A stretch of DNA of 20,287 nucleotides from DATCSE01 sp036568605 (GTDB taxonomy: Bacteria; Pseudomonadota; Gammaproteobacteria; Burkholderiales; Burkholderiaceae_C), in NCBI GenBank assembly GCA_036568605.1, contig DATCSE010000409.1, forward strand, positions 1 through 20,287, written 5' to 3'. Positions 1 to 7,996 of the stretch are shown in pieces. The notes below the pieces were generated by a model. That model did no database searches. It was not told the DNA's origin and saw only the letters and a program-made list of their open reading frames with translations. Position 1 is the stretch's first letter; the number at the start of each line of letters is the position of its first letter. The position numbers and the translations under genes were made by a program.

Positions 1-1
1 G

Positions 2-1237
2 TTCCGCGAGCTCGCGCTGCCCGATCCGGAAACCATCGGCAAGCGATACCCGCACCAGGTGTCGGGCGGCCAGCTGCAGCGCCTGATGGCGGCGATGGCG
101 CTGATCACCGACCCCGAGGTGGTGATCCTCGACGAGCCCACCACCGCGCTCGACGTGACCACGCAGGTCGAGGTGCTGCGTGCGTTCCGCCGCGTGGTGC
201 GCGAGCGGCAGGTGACGGCGGTGTACGTCAGCCACGACCTGGCGGTGGTGGCGCAGATGGCCGACCACATCCTCGTGTTGCGCGATGGCCGCATGCGCGA
301 GATCGGCTCCACCGAGCGGCTGCTCGCGACGCCGCAGAACGACTACACCAAGAGCCTGCTGGCGGCCGCGCAGCCGGCGCCGCGGGCTTCGGGCGCGCAG
401 GCCGACGGCGCCGATGTGCTGCTGCGCGTGCAAGGCCTGTCGGCCGGCTACGGCCCGCACAACCGCGCAGGGCAGCCGGGGACATTGATCATCGAAGGCA
501 TCGACCTGGAGCTTCGGCGCGGCCAGGCGATCGGCGTGATCGGCGAATCGGGCTCCGGCAAGACCACGCTGGCGCGCGCAATCGCCGGGTTGATCCAACC
601 TTGCGCCGGCACCGTGCAGTTCAACGGCCGCGCGCTGGCACCGGCGCTGGCGCAGCGCGACCGCGAGCACCTGCGCCGCATCCAGATCGTGTTCCAGTCG
701 GCCGACACGGCGCTCAACCCCTCGCACACGATCGAGCGCATCCTGGCCAGGCCGCTGCAGTTCTACAAGGGCCTGAAGGGTGATGCGCTGCGCCGGCGCA
801 TCGACGAGCTGCTCGATCTGGTGAAGCTGCCGCGCACATTGGCCGGCCGGCTGCCCGGTGGCCTGTCGGGCGGGCAGAAGCAGCGCGTGAACCTGGCGCG
901 CGCGCTCGCCGCCGAGCCCGACCTGATCCTGTGCGACGAGGTCACCTCCGCGCTCGACACGGTGGTGGGTGCCGCGGTGCTGGACCTCATCGCCGAGTTG
1001 CGGGGCGAACTGGGCGTGTCGTACCTCTTCATCAGCCATGACCTGCACACCGTGCGCTCGGTGTGCGACGAGATCGTCGTGATGCGCCACGGCCACAAGC
1101 TGGCGCAGGTGGCGCGCGCCGACTACGAGCACGGGCCGCATCACCCGTACTACGAGCAGCTGGCGCGCGCGGTCCCCGAGCTGCGGCGCGGCTGGCTCGA
1201 CGAACTGGACAAGCAACTGCCCGCCTGCGCGGCATGA
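2..1237 (+). CDS. Double-ATPase ABC importer subunit (DppD-DppF type fusion), 5'-partial
   Basis: This is the ATP-hydrolysing cytoplasmic subunit of a dipeptide/oligopeptide/opine-class importer, with two nucleotide-binding domains in one chain. The visible part is 411 residues and the beginning lies outside the window. Domain 1 shows only its C-terminal half: signature SGGQLQR, Walker B VVILDEP and the switch His in VSHD, ending in the NDYTKSLLAAAQ tail typical of Opp/Dpp ATPases. After a linker of about 25 residues, domain 2 is complete: Walker A GESGSGKTT (about residues 181-189), Q-loop VFQS, signature LSGGQKQR, Walker B LILCDE (Cys and Val in place of the usual LDEP), switch ISHD, and the HPYYEQL tail. 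It is the first visible gene of the operon; the aldehyde dehydrogenase gene follows after 17 bp. The permeases and binding protein presumably lie upstream. Substrate is unknown; the downstream enzymes favour an amine or amino-acid derivative (inference). Confidence 0.95.
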   Translation, partial: FRELALPDPETIGKRYPHQVSGGQLQRLMAAMALITDPEVVILDEPTTALDVTTQVEVLRAFRRVVRERQVTAVYVSHDLAVVAQMADHILVLRDGRMREIGSTERLLATPQNDYTKSLLAAAQPAPRASGAQADGADVLLRVQGLSAGYGPHNRAGQPGTLIIEGIDLELRRGQAIGVIGESGSGKTTLARAIAGLIQPCAGTVQFNGRALAPALAQRDREHLRRIQIVFQSADTALNPSHTIERILARPLQFYKGLKGDALRRRIDELLDLVKLPRTLAGRLPGGLSGGQKQRVNLARALAAEPDLILCDEVTSALDTVVGAAVLDLIAELRGELGVSYLFISHDLHTVRSVCDEIVVMRHGHKLAQVARADYEHGPHHPYYEQLARAVPELRRGWLDELDKQLPACAA

Positions 1238-1254
1238 GAAGAAAGAACGTGACC

Positions 1255-2724
1255 ATGACCCTGGCAATTCAACGCGACGACCTGCTCCCGGGTCGCAACT
1301 ACATCGGCCGCTGGTGCGAGGCCCGCGAAGGGCGGCGCCTCGACGTGCTGGACCCGGCCTCCGACACGGTGTTCGCCTCCGTGCCCGACAGCGGTGCCGA
1401 AGATGCACGCGCCGCGGTGGAAGCCGCGCATGCCGCGTTCGCCGGCTGGCGGGCGGTGCCGGCCAAGCAGCGCGCGCAGATCATCAAGCGCTGGAACGAC
1501 CTGATCCTCGCGCACCAGGAAGACCTGGGCCGGCTCATCTCGCGCGAGCAGGGCAAGCCGCTGGCCGAGGGCCGTGGCGAAGTGGCCTATGCCGCGAGCT
1601 ACGTCGAATGGTTTGCCGAGGAGGCCACGCGCGCCAACGGCGACGTGATTCCCGCCCCGGTGCCGGGGCGCCGCATGTTCGCGGTCAAGGAGCCGGTGGG
1701 CGTGGTGGCGGCGATCACGCCGTGGAACTTCCCGGCCGCGATGATCGCCCGCAAGATCGCGCCCGCGCTGGCCGCCGGCTGCACCGTCGTGTGCAAGCCT
1801 GCCGAGGACACGCCGCTGACCTCGCTGGCGCTGGTGCGGCTGGCCGAGGAGGCCGGCGTGCCGGCGGGCGTGCTGAACATCGTGACCGCATCGCGCGAAC
1901 GCACGCCCGAGGTGGTGGACGTGTGGCTCGACGACCCCCGCGTGCGCAAGATCAGCTTCACCGGCTCCACGCCGGTGGGCAAGCACCTTGCGCGGCGCGG
2001 TGCCGACACGCTGAAGAAGCTGTCGCTGGAGCTGGGCGGCAACGCGCCCTTCATCGTGTTCGACGACGCGGACCTCGATGCCGCGGTCGACGGGCTGATG
2101 GCCTCGAAATTCCGCAACGGCGGCCAGACCTGCGTGTGCCCGAACCGGGTGTACGTGCAGGCGGGCATGCACGACCGCTTCGTGCAGAAGCTGGCCGCGC
2201 GCGTCGCCGCGCTGAAGGTCGGGCCGGCCAGCGACGAACGCTCGCAGATCGGACCGATGATCAATGCGCGCGCTGTCGACAAGATCGAGCGCCATGTGCG
2301 CGACGCCGTCGCCGGCGGCGCGCAGGTGGTCGTCGGCGGCCAGCGGCTGGCCGCGCTGGGGCCCAACTACTACGCGCCGACGCTGCTCACCGGCGTGGAC
2401 GGCACCATGGCCTGCTCCTGCGAAGAGACCTTCGGCCCCGTGGTGCCGGTGACCCGCTTCGAGAAAGAAGCCGACGTGATCGCCGCCGCCAACGCCACGC
2501 CCTACGGGCTGGCCGCCTACTTCTATTCGAGCGACGTGCGCCGCATCTGGCGCGTGGCCGATGCGCTGGAGGCCGGCCTCGTCGGCATCAACGAAGGCGC
2601 CTTGGCAGCCGAGGCCGCGCCGTTCGGCGGCGTGAAGGAGTCCGGCTACGGGCGCGAGGGCTCGGTGCACGGCCTGGACGAGTACCTGCACCTGAAGTAC
2701 CTGTGCCAGGGGCAGCTCGGATGA
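1255..2724 (+). CDS. gabD: NAD(P)-dependent succinate-semialdehyde dehydrogenase (GabD-like)
   Basis: Soluble aldehyde dehydrogenase of 489 residues, the usual GabD length. It oxidises succinate semialdehyde or a similar omega-oxo acid to the dicarboxylate. Visible motifs are TPWNFP (oxyanion Asn158), CKPAE (Lys181), FTGST (235-239), ELGGN (general base Glu259), RNGGQTCVC (nucleophile Cys293, with Cys295 giving the CxC pair seen in many succinate-semialdehyde dehydrogenases) and ETFGP. The stretch LGGNAPFIVFDDADLD is characteristic of the GabD group. The ATG at 1255 is chosen because the AGAAG/AAAG purine run lies about 8-15 bases upstream; an in-frame GTG at 1249 is possible. The longer open frame upstream overlaps the ABC gene and has no family similarity. 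The stop overlaps the next ATG (ATGA), so translational coupling is likely. The GabD assignment is good, but the true substrate here is inferred. Confidence 0.93.
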   Translation: MTLAIQRDDLLPGRNYIGRWCEAREGRRLDVLDPASDTVFASVPDSGAEDARAAVEAAHAAFAGWRAVPAKQRAQIIKRWNDLILAHQEDLGRLISREQGKPLAEGRGEVAYAASYVEWFAEEATRANGDVIPAPVPGRRMFAVKEPVGVVAAITPWNFPAAMIARKIAPALAAGCTVVCKPAEDTPLTSLALVRLAEEAGVPAGVLNIVTASRERTPEVVDVWLDDPRVRKISFTGSTPVGKHLARRGADTLKKLSLELGGNAPFIVFDDADLDAAVDGLMASKFRNGGQTCVCPNRVYVQAGMHDRFVQKLAARVAALKVGPASDERSQIGPMINARAVDKIERHVRDAVAGGAQVVVGGQRLAALGPNYYAPTLLTGVDGTMACSCEETFGPVVPVTRFEKEADVIAAANATPYGLAAYFYSSDVRRIWRVADALEAGLVGINEGALAAEAAPFGGVKESGYGREGSVHGLDEYLHLKYLCQGQLG

Positions 2725-4193
2725 AACACGCCATCGTCGAGCACCTGTCGCGCGCCGGTCACCTCGACCGGGCCTTCATCGGCGGCGAATGGGTGTTGCC
2801 CTCGGGCCAGGGCCGCGCTGGCGTCGTCGACCCCTCGAACGAGGAAGCCGTGGCGGAAATCGCGTTGGGCAACGCGCAAGACGTCGCGGCCGCGGTGGAT
2901 GCGGCTCGACGCGCCTTCGTCAGCTGGTCTGCCAGTTCCGTGCCGAGCAGGGTCGCATTGCTGGACCGCGTGCACGGCCTGATCCTCGATCGCGCCGAGC
3001 TGTTCGCTCAAGCCATCTCGCTGGAGATGGGCGCCGCCATCGGCATGGCGCGCGGTGTGCAGCTGCTGGCCGCCGCGGCGCACGTCCGCGTGGCCCGGGA
3101 CATCCTGAGCGACTTTGCTTTCGTCACCCGGCGAGGGGACGTGGCGATCGTGCGCGAACCCATCGGCGTGTGCGGCCTCATCACACCGTGGAACTGGCCG
3201 CTCTACCAGATCACCGCGAAGGTCGGGCCGGCCCTCGCGGCGGGATGCACCGTCGTCCTCAAGCCCAGCGAGCTGTCGCCCTTCAGCGCGTTGCTGTTCG
3301 CGCAGGTGATGCGTGACGCCGGCGTTCCCGCGGGCGTGTTCAACCTCGTGAACGGCGAGGGGCCCGAGGTCGGCGCGGCGTTGGCCGCGCACCCCGACGT
3401 GGACATGGTCTCCATCACGGGCTCGACGAGGGCGGGCGTGCTGGTCGCGCAGGCGGCGGCGGTCACGGTCAAGCGTGTGGCCCAGGAGCTGGGCGGCAAG
3501 TCGCCCAACATCGTGCTGCCGGATGCCGACCTCGCACGCGCCGTGCCGGGCGGCGTGGCGGCGGCTTTCCGCAACGTCGGGCAGTCCTGCAGCGCACCCA
3601 CCCGCATGATCGTGCCGCGCGATCGCCTGGCCGATGTGGAGCGGCTTGCGTGCGAAGCGGCGTCGGCCCTCGTCGTCGGCGATCCGAGATCGGAGCAGAC
3701 CACGCACGGCCCCGTGGCCAACCGCGCGCAGTTCAACCGCGTGCAGGAGATGATCCACGCCGGCATCGCCGAGGGCGCCAGGCTCGTGTGCGGCGGCACC
3801 GGCCGGCCGCAGGGCCTGGAGCGCGGCTTCTACGTGCGCCCCACCGTCTTCTCCGACGTGCATCCGCAGATGCGCATCGCGCAGGAGGAGATCTTCGGGC
3901 CGGTGCTCTCGATCATTCCCTACGACAGCGTGGACGAGGCAGTGGAGATTGCCAACGGCACGGTGTACGGCCTGAGCGCCCATGTGCAGGGCCAGGACCT
4001 CGCCGCGGCGCGCGCCGTCGCAGCGCGCATCCGCTCGGGCCAGGTGCACATCAACTACCCGGCATGGAATCCCCATGCGCCCTTCGGCGGCTACAGGCGC
4101 TCGGGGAACGGACGCGAATACGGCCTGGAGGGCTTCGAGGAATACCTGGAGACCAAGGCCGTTCTTGGATACGCAGAGGAGCAACTCGCATGA
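2721..4193 (+). CDS. Aldehyde dehydrogenase family protein
   Basis: NAD(P)-dependent aldehyde dehydrogenase of 490 residues, cytoplasmic, with substrate not identifiable from sequence. All catalytic landmarks are present: TPWNWP (Asn158), LKPSE (Lys181), TGST (233-236), QELGGKSP (Glu256), RNVGQSCSAPTR (nucleophile Cys290), EEIFGP, and the C-terminal FGGYRRSGNGRE. It overlaps the GabD-like gene by 4 bp and the cupin gene by 4 bp (ATGA at both ends). It is therefore in the middle of a coupled operon and probably oxidises the aldehyde made by the neighbouring flavin oxidase (inference). It is much closer to the third dehydrogenase of this window (16688-18112) than to its operon neighbour: both contain the GRPQGLE motif and the same IAQEEIFGPVLSII run. 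Confidence 0.93.
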   Translation: MKHAIVEHLSRAGHLDRAFIGGEWVLPSGQGRAGVVDPSNEEAVAEIALGNAQDVAAAVDAARRAFVSWSASSVPSRVALLDRVHGLILDRAELFAQAISLEMGAAIGMARGVQLLAAAAHVRVARDILSDFAFVTRRGDVAIVREPIGVCGLITPWNWPLYQITAKVGPALAAGCTVVLKPSELSPFSALLFAQVMRDAGVPAGVFNLVNGEGPEVGAALAAHPDVDMVSITGSTRAGVLVAQAAAVTVKRVAQELGGKSPNIVLPDADLARAVPGGVAAAFRNVGQSCSAPTRMIVPRDRLADVERLACEAASALVVGDPRSEQTTHGPVANRAQFNRVQEMIHAGIAEGARLVCGGTGRPQGLERGFYVRPTVFSDVHPQMRIAQEEIFGPVLSIIPYDSVDEAVEIANGTVYGLSAHVQGQDLAAARAVAARIRSGQVHINYPAWNPHAPFGGYRRSGNGREYGLEGFEEYLETKAVLGYAEEQLA

Positions 4194-4921
4194 CCGCGGC
4201 CCTGATGCTGCACCGCGCCGACGGCGCACCCCTTTCCACCTCCTTCCGCAGGCTCGCGTTCGGCCGGGACGACCCGTTTGCCGGAGCGCGCGAGATCGCA
4301 TGGGAGGGGCCGGATGCCATGGGCGCCGGCCGGGTCCGCTTCATCGGCGAACTGGATGTGGCGTGCTATCCGCACACGGAGACGCTCGTCGTCGTGGAGG
4401 GCGAGCTGAGGCTGCGCACCACCGACGCGGCCCCGCTGCTGCTCGGCCCGGGAACCGGCGCCGTGATCGCACGCGGTACGCCGGTGCGGATCGACGCGGT
4501 GGACCGCGTGCGCTTCGTGTTCTGCGCGGCGGCAGGGGATGCAAGCACGAAACCGGGGCTCGTGGCGCTGCGTGCCGAAGCCGACTTCAAGCCCTCGACG
4601 CCGCCGCCGGCGGAGGCGCTCCTGGGCCCGGTGCCGCAATGCCGCAGCGACAACGTCTTCACCGACGAGCAGGCGCAGGTGCGCGCCGGCACCTGGGATT
4701 CGACGCCGTACCACCGCGTCGTCCGCCCGCATCGCATGAACGAGTTCATGCACCTGCTGGCCGGCGGCGTGCGGTTCGCCGCGCCCGATGGCAGCGTGCT
4801 CTCGGCCAGCGCGGGAGACACGATCTTCGTGCCGCAGGGCGCACCCATCGGATGGGAAAGCAGCGAACACGTTGCGAAGTTCTACGTGGTGCAGACCGTC
4901 GTGCAAAGCGAGCGAGCCTGA
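4190..4921 (+). CDS. Two-domain cupin protein (Cupin_3/DUF861-like)
   Basis: A 243-residue protein with two cupin barrels. Repeat 1 (about residues 50-110) contains YPHTETLVVVEGELRL and the glycine turn LLGPGTGAVI. Repeat 2 (about 165-238) contains RPHRMNEFMHLLAGGVRF and the second cupin motif SAGDTIFVPQGAPIGW. Cupins of this type bind a metal or small ligand. DUF861 members often sit beside amine, ureide or amino-acid catabolic oxidases, but no reaction is firmly known for most. A sensor, isomerase or small-molecule lyase role is possible. The GAGGAG box lies 8 bases before the ATG, which overlaps the stop of the preceding dehydrogenase. The FAD oxidoreductase gene follows 21 bp downstream. 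The fold call is good; function is unknown. Confidence 0.85.
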   Translation: MTAALMLHRADGAPLSTSFRRLAFGRDDPFAGAREIAWEGPDAMGAGRVRFIGELDVACYPHTETLVVVEGELRLRTTDAAPLLLGPGTGAVIARGTPVRIDAVDRVRFVFCAAAGDASTKPGLVALRAEADFKPSTPPPAEALLGPVPQCRSDNVFTDEQAQVRAGTWDSTPYHRVVRPHRMNEFMHLLAGGVRFAAPDGSVLSASAGDTIFVPQGAPIGWESSEHVAKFYVVQTVVQSERA

Positions 4922-4942
4922 ACCAACGCGGAAGATCGAGCC

Positions 4943-6268
4943 ATGTCCCAGCCTTTGCGTCTCATCGAGACTTCGCCCCAGCTGCCGGCCGATGCCGACG
5001 CCGTCGTGATCGGTGGCGGGATCGTCGGTGTCTTCGCCGCCTACTACATGGCCCGTCGCGGCCTCTCGGTGGCCCTTGTCGAAAAGGGCCGCATCGGCGC
5101 CGAGCAATCCAGCCGCAACTGGGGCTGGTGCCGTCAGCAAAACCGCGACGCGCGCGAGCTGCCGATGGCGACCCGAAGCCTGCAGCTCTGGGAGCAGTTT
5201 GCCGCCGACTCCGGCGAGGACACCGGCTTCTCCCGCTGCGGCTTGTTCTACCTGAGCAACGACGAGGCAGAACTGGACCGCTGGGCACGCTGGCGCGACT
5301 TCGCCAAGACTCAGGGCGTGACCACGCACATGCTGAGCGGCCGCGAGGCCACCGAGCGCGGGCAGGCGACGGGGCGGAGCTGGAAAGGCGGTGTCTTCTC
5401 GCCCAGCGACGGCACGGCCGATCCGTCGAAGGCAGCGCCCGCGGTGGCGAAGGCGCTGATGCGCCTCGGCGGCACCATCCACCAGCAGTGCGCGGCCCGG
5501 GGCCTCGAGCTGGAAGGCGGGCGCGTCAGCGGTGTCGTCACCGAAGCCGGCGTCATCAAGACCCGCAGTGTGGTGCTTGCGGGCGGTGCGTGGGCATCGT
5601 CGTTCTGCCGTCAGCTCGGCATTCGTTTCCCCGTGGCGACCGTCCGCCAGTCCATCGTGCGCGTATCGGCGGTGACGCAGCGCCTGCCCGACACCCTGCA
5701 CACTGCGCGCGTCTCCGTCACGCGCCGCAGTGACGGCAGCTATACGCTGGCGATCAGCGGGCGCGGACGGGTGGATCCGACACCGCAGTTGCTGCGCTTC
5801 GCGCCGCAGTTCGTGCCGATGTTCGCCAGGCGCTGGCGCAACGTCTTTCCCGGCGGCCTGGAAGGCATTCGCGGCGGCCATGAAACGCTGGCGCGGTGGC
5901 GGCTGGACGCACGCACCCCCATGGAACGCGTGCGCGTGCTCGACCCGAAGCCCGATGCCGCCGCGGTGAAGCAGACCTACGAGCGTGCCGTGGCGTTGTT
6001 GCCTGCGCTTCGCGAGGCCAGCATCGCCAACGCCTGGGCCGGTTTCGTCGACAGCACGCCCGACGGCGTACCGGCCATCGGCGCGGTGCCGCAGGTGCCC
6101 GGATTCATCCTCGCGGCGGGCTTCTCGGGGCACGGCTTCGGCATCGGCCCCGGTGCCGGCCACCTGATCGCCGACCTGGCCACCGGTGCGGCGCCGATCT
6201 TCGATCCGGCGCCTTATCGGCCCGACCGCTTCGACAAGTCGGCATGGGGCAAGGTGGCTGACTTCTAG
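4943..6268 (+). CDS. FAD-dependent oxidoreductase, DAO (DadA/glycine-oxidase) family
   Basis: A 441-residue flavoprotein of the D-amino-acid-oxidase fold, expected to oxidise a C-N bond of a secondary or primary amine or amino acid, giving an imine that hydrolyses to an aldehyde or oxo-acid. The N-terminal dinucleotide fold is clear: VVIGGGIVG (residues 22-29) with the ribose-binding Glu47. It is followed by SSRNWGWCRQQ (56-66), where the SSRN part resembles the FAD-contacting stretch of opine and N-alkyl-amino-acid dehydrogenase subunits. The C-terminal AGFSGHGFGIGPGAGHLIADL completes the FAD site. There is no signal peptide. The ATG at 4943 is preceded by GGAAG at a spacing of 8. It is the last gene of the plus-strand operon; the oppositely oriented FAD enzyme ends 29 bp beyond. 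The importer and two aldehyde dehydrogenases upstream suggest that it feeds them (inference). The exact substrate cannot be assigned. Confidence 0.92.
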   Translation: MSQPLRLIETSPQLPADADAVVIGGGIVGVFAAYYMARRGLSVALVEKGRIGAEQSSRNWGWCRQQNRDARELPMATRSLQLWEQFAADSGEDTGFSRCGLFYLSNDEAELDRWARWRDFAKTQGVTTHMLSGREATERGQATGRSWKGGVFSPSDGTADPSKAAPAVAKALMRLGGTIHQQCAARGLELEGGRVSGVVTEAGVIKTRSVVLAGGAWASSFCRQLGIRFPVATVRQSIVRVSAVTQRLPDTLHTARVSVTRRSDGSYTLAISGRGRVDPTPQLLRFAPQFVPMFARRWRNVFPGGLEGIRGGHETLARWRLDARTPMERVRVLDPKPDAAAVKQTYERAVALLPALREASIANAWAGFVDSTPDGVPAIGAVPQVPGFILAAGFSGHGFGIGPGAGHLIADLATGAAPIFDPAPYRPDRFDKSAWGKVADF

Positions 6269-6297
6269 GCGCCCTTGCGCTGCCGCTGGAAACGGCC

Positions 6298-7575
6298 TTA
6301 GCCGATCTTGTCCTTCAGCCGGTAGTAGGCCCCGACCAGCGGCAGGAACCAGGGGCGCCCGACATGGCCGGGGATCGCGGGCCAGGCGAAATCCTTCCAG
6401 GGATTGAGCTCGGTGCGTCCGTCCATCACCTCGGCCATGATCGTGCCCATCAGGGTGGACATCTGCGTGCCGTGGCCGCTGTAGCCCATCGAGTAGTAGA
6501 TGCCGTTGCGCTCGCCGGCGCGCGGCAGGCGGTCGCGCGTCATGTCGACCATGCCGCCCCAGCAGTAGTCGATGCGCACGTCGCGCAGCTCGGGGAAGAC
6601 GTCGTGCAATGCCGCCTGCAGGATCGCGCCGCTCTTGGCATCTGAGGTCGGGTTGGAGGCCGCGAAGCGCGCCCGACCGCCGAACAGCAGCCGGCTGTCG
6701 GGCGTGGTCCTGAAGTAGTTGACGAGGTTCTTGGTGTCGACCGCCATCCGGCGCCGCGGCAGCAGCCGGTCGAGCGTCTCTTTCGGAAGCGGCTCGGTGA
6801 CGATGAGGAATGCGCCGACCGGCACGATCCGGCGCCGGATCCAGCCGAGCGGCCCGGTGTGCGAGGTCCCGCTGGCGAGCAGCACCTGCTTCGCCTGCAG
6901 CCGGCCCTTGGGCGTGTCGATCGCGTGGCCGCCGCCGGCGGCGGGCCGCAAGCCCGTCATCGGCGTGCGCTCGTGCATCTGGACGCCGCGCCGCGCCGCC
7001 GCTTCGGCCAGGCCGCGCACGAAGCGACCGACGTGCATGCCGGCGCTCTTGCGGTAGATGAGCCCGCCGTAGTAGCGGTCCGAGCCGACCTCGCCATCCA
7101 GGTCGGCGCGGCGGACCATCTCCGTGTCGGGGTCGACGTTGGCGGCCAGCAGTTCCTGGCTGCGGGCCAGCTTGTCGTAGTGCTCGGGCTTGGCGGCGAG
7201 CTTGATCTTCCCGGTGCGTGCGAAGCTGCAGTCGATCTGCTCTTCCGCCACCAGGCGCTCGACCGTATCGACTCCGGCGTCGAAGGCCCGATAGAGCCGG
7301 TCGGCGACTTCCTTGCCGAGTCGGGCCGACATCGTGCCGTAGTCCTGGGCGAAGCCGTTGTTGCACATGCCGCCGTTGCGGCCGGACGCCGCATGACCGA
7401 TGGTCTCCGCTTCGAGCAGCACGACACGCGCGCCCTTCTTGGCAAGCGCCAGCGCTGCCGAACAACCGGTCAGGCCGCCGCCGATCACGGCGACGTCGCA
7501 ACGGCCCTGCACAGGTTCTGCCGCCGCGCTGCGGAACGGCTCCGACGTGTCGAGCCAATAGGAGGTCAGATTCAT
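6298..7575 (-). CDS. FAD-dependent oxidoreductase, PuuB/OrdL-like (gamma-glutamylputrescine-oxidase family)
   Basis: A 425-residue flavoprotein of the DAO superfamily. Residues 28-37 carry the FAD motif VAVIGGGLTG, with Glu55 closing the fold. The run ASGRNGGMCNNGF (63-75) is the hallmark of the PuuB/OrdL group, which oxidises gamma-glutamylputrescine or related amines. The C-terminal YSMGYSGHGTQMSTLMG matches the second FAD contact region. Overall identity with the plus-strand flavoprotein ending 29 bp away looks low, so these are two different subfamilies rather than a recent duplication. The start is uncertain: the ATG at 7575 gives a normal N-terminus (about 31 residues before the glycine motif), while an ATG at 7596 would add seven residues; neither has a convincing ribosome-binding site. 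Translation probably depends on coupling with ridA, whose stop is 40 bp upstream. Last gene of the minus-strand operon. Confidence 0.9.
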   Translation of the reverse strand: MNLTSYWLDTSEPFRSAAAEPVQGRCDVAVIGGGLTGCSAALALAKKGARVVLLEAETIGHAASGRNGGMCNNGFAQDYGTMSARLGKEVADRLYRAFDAGVDTVERLVAEEQIDCSFARTGKIKLAAKPEHYDKLARSQELLAANVDPDTEMVRRADLDGEVGSDRYYGGLIYRKSAGMHVGRFVRGLAEAAARRGVQMHERTPMTGLRPAAGGGHAIDTPKGRLQAKQVLLASGTSHTGPLGWIRRRIVPVGAFLIVTEPLPKETLDRLLPRRRMAVDTKNLVNYFRTTPDSRLLFGGRARFAASNPTSDAKSGAILQAALHDVFPELRDVRIDYCWGGMVDMTRDRLPRAGERNGIYYSMGYSGHGTQMSTLMGTIMAEVMDGRTELNPWKDFAWPAIPGHVGRPWFLPLVGAYYRLKDKIG

Positions 7576-7615
7576 GCCGGCGTCAGTTGAACGCATGGAA
7601 CCAGGACTGCGGCGC

Positions 7616-7996
7616 TCATGGTTCAAGCACCGCGATCGCGTCGAGTTCGACCAGGTACCCGTGGTGCAATTCAGGCACGGGGACCACCGTGCGTGCGGGA
7701 CGTACATCCGGCAGCATCGATGCATAGACCGCGTTGAAGCGCGCCCAGTGGGCCACGCCGACGATGTAGGCCGTCACCCTGACGAGGTCTCGCGGCGTGC
7801 TGCCCGCGGCGCACAGGACCTCCAGCATGTTCTGGATCGCCTGCCTGGCCTGCGCCTCGAATCCATCCTCTGCCAGCGGACGCCCATCCGGACGGATCGG
7901 CAACTGGCCGGAGATGAAGACGTGCCCGCCCGAGACGATGGCCTGCGCGTAGTGCCCGGCCGGTGCGGGTGCGCGATCCGTCAGGACGGCCGTCAT
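7616..7996 (-). CDS. RidA/YjgF/UK114 family enamine/imine deaminase
   Basis: A 126-residue protein, the typical length of a RidA subunit, which forms trimers in the cytosol. It hydrolyses reactive enamine/imine intermediates, such as 2-aminoacrylate made by PLP dehydratases or imines released by flavin amine oxidases. Diagnostic stretches are HYAQAIVSGGHVFISGQLP near the N-terminus, then RQAIQNMLEVLCAAG, DLVRVTAYIV, and the C-terminal PARTVVPVPEL, where the Arg at about 102 is the position of the ligand-binding Arg in the family. A GGGGG run lies about 6 bases before the ATG. It overlaps the PLP-enzyme stop by 4 bp (ATGA) and precedes the PuuB-like gene, placing it between the two enzymes most likely to release imines. 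Being a pathway-specific rather than housekeeping RidA is an inference from context. Confidence 0.92.
   Translation of the reverse strand: MTAVLTDRAPAPAGHYAQAIVSGGHVFISGQLPIRPDGRPLAEDGFEAQARQAIQNMLEVLCAAGSTPRDLVRVTAYIVGVAHWARFNAVYASMLPDVRPARTVVPVPELHHGYLVELDAIAVLEP

Noticed and set aside
1063..1254. Upstream extension of the GabD-like gene
   Set aside because: The extra 64 residues overlap the ABC ATPase gene and are Arg/Ala-rich with no family match; the ATG at 1255 gives the normal length.
1150..2691. Very long open frames on the minus strand opposite the GabD-like gene (and 2646-4301, 4091-7558)
   Set aside because: They are antisense shadows produced by high GC codon bias. They have no recognisable domains, Ala/Arg/Gly/His-rich composition, and cover well-supported genes on the other strand.
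6285..6310. Hairpin CGGC-CTTA-GCCG at the end of the PuuB-like gene as a bidirectional terminator
   Set aside because: Only a 4-bp stem, and no T-run on either strand.
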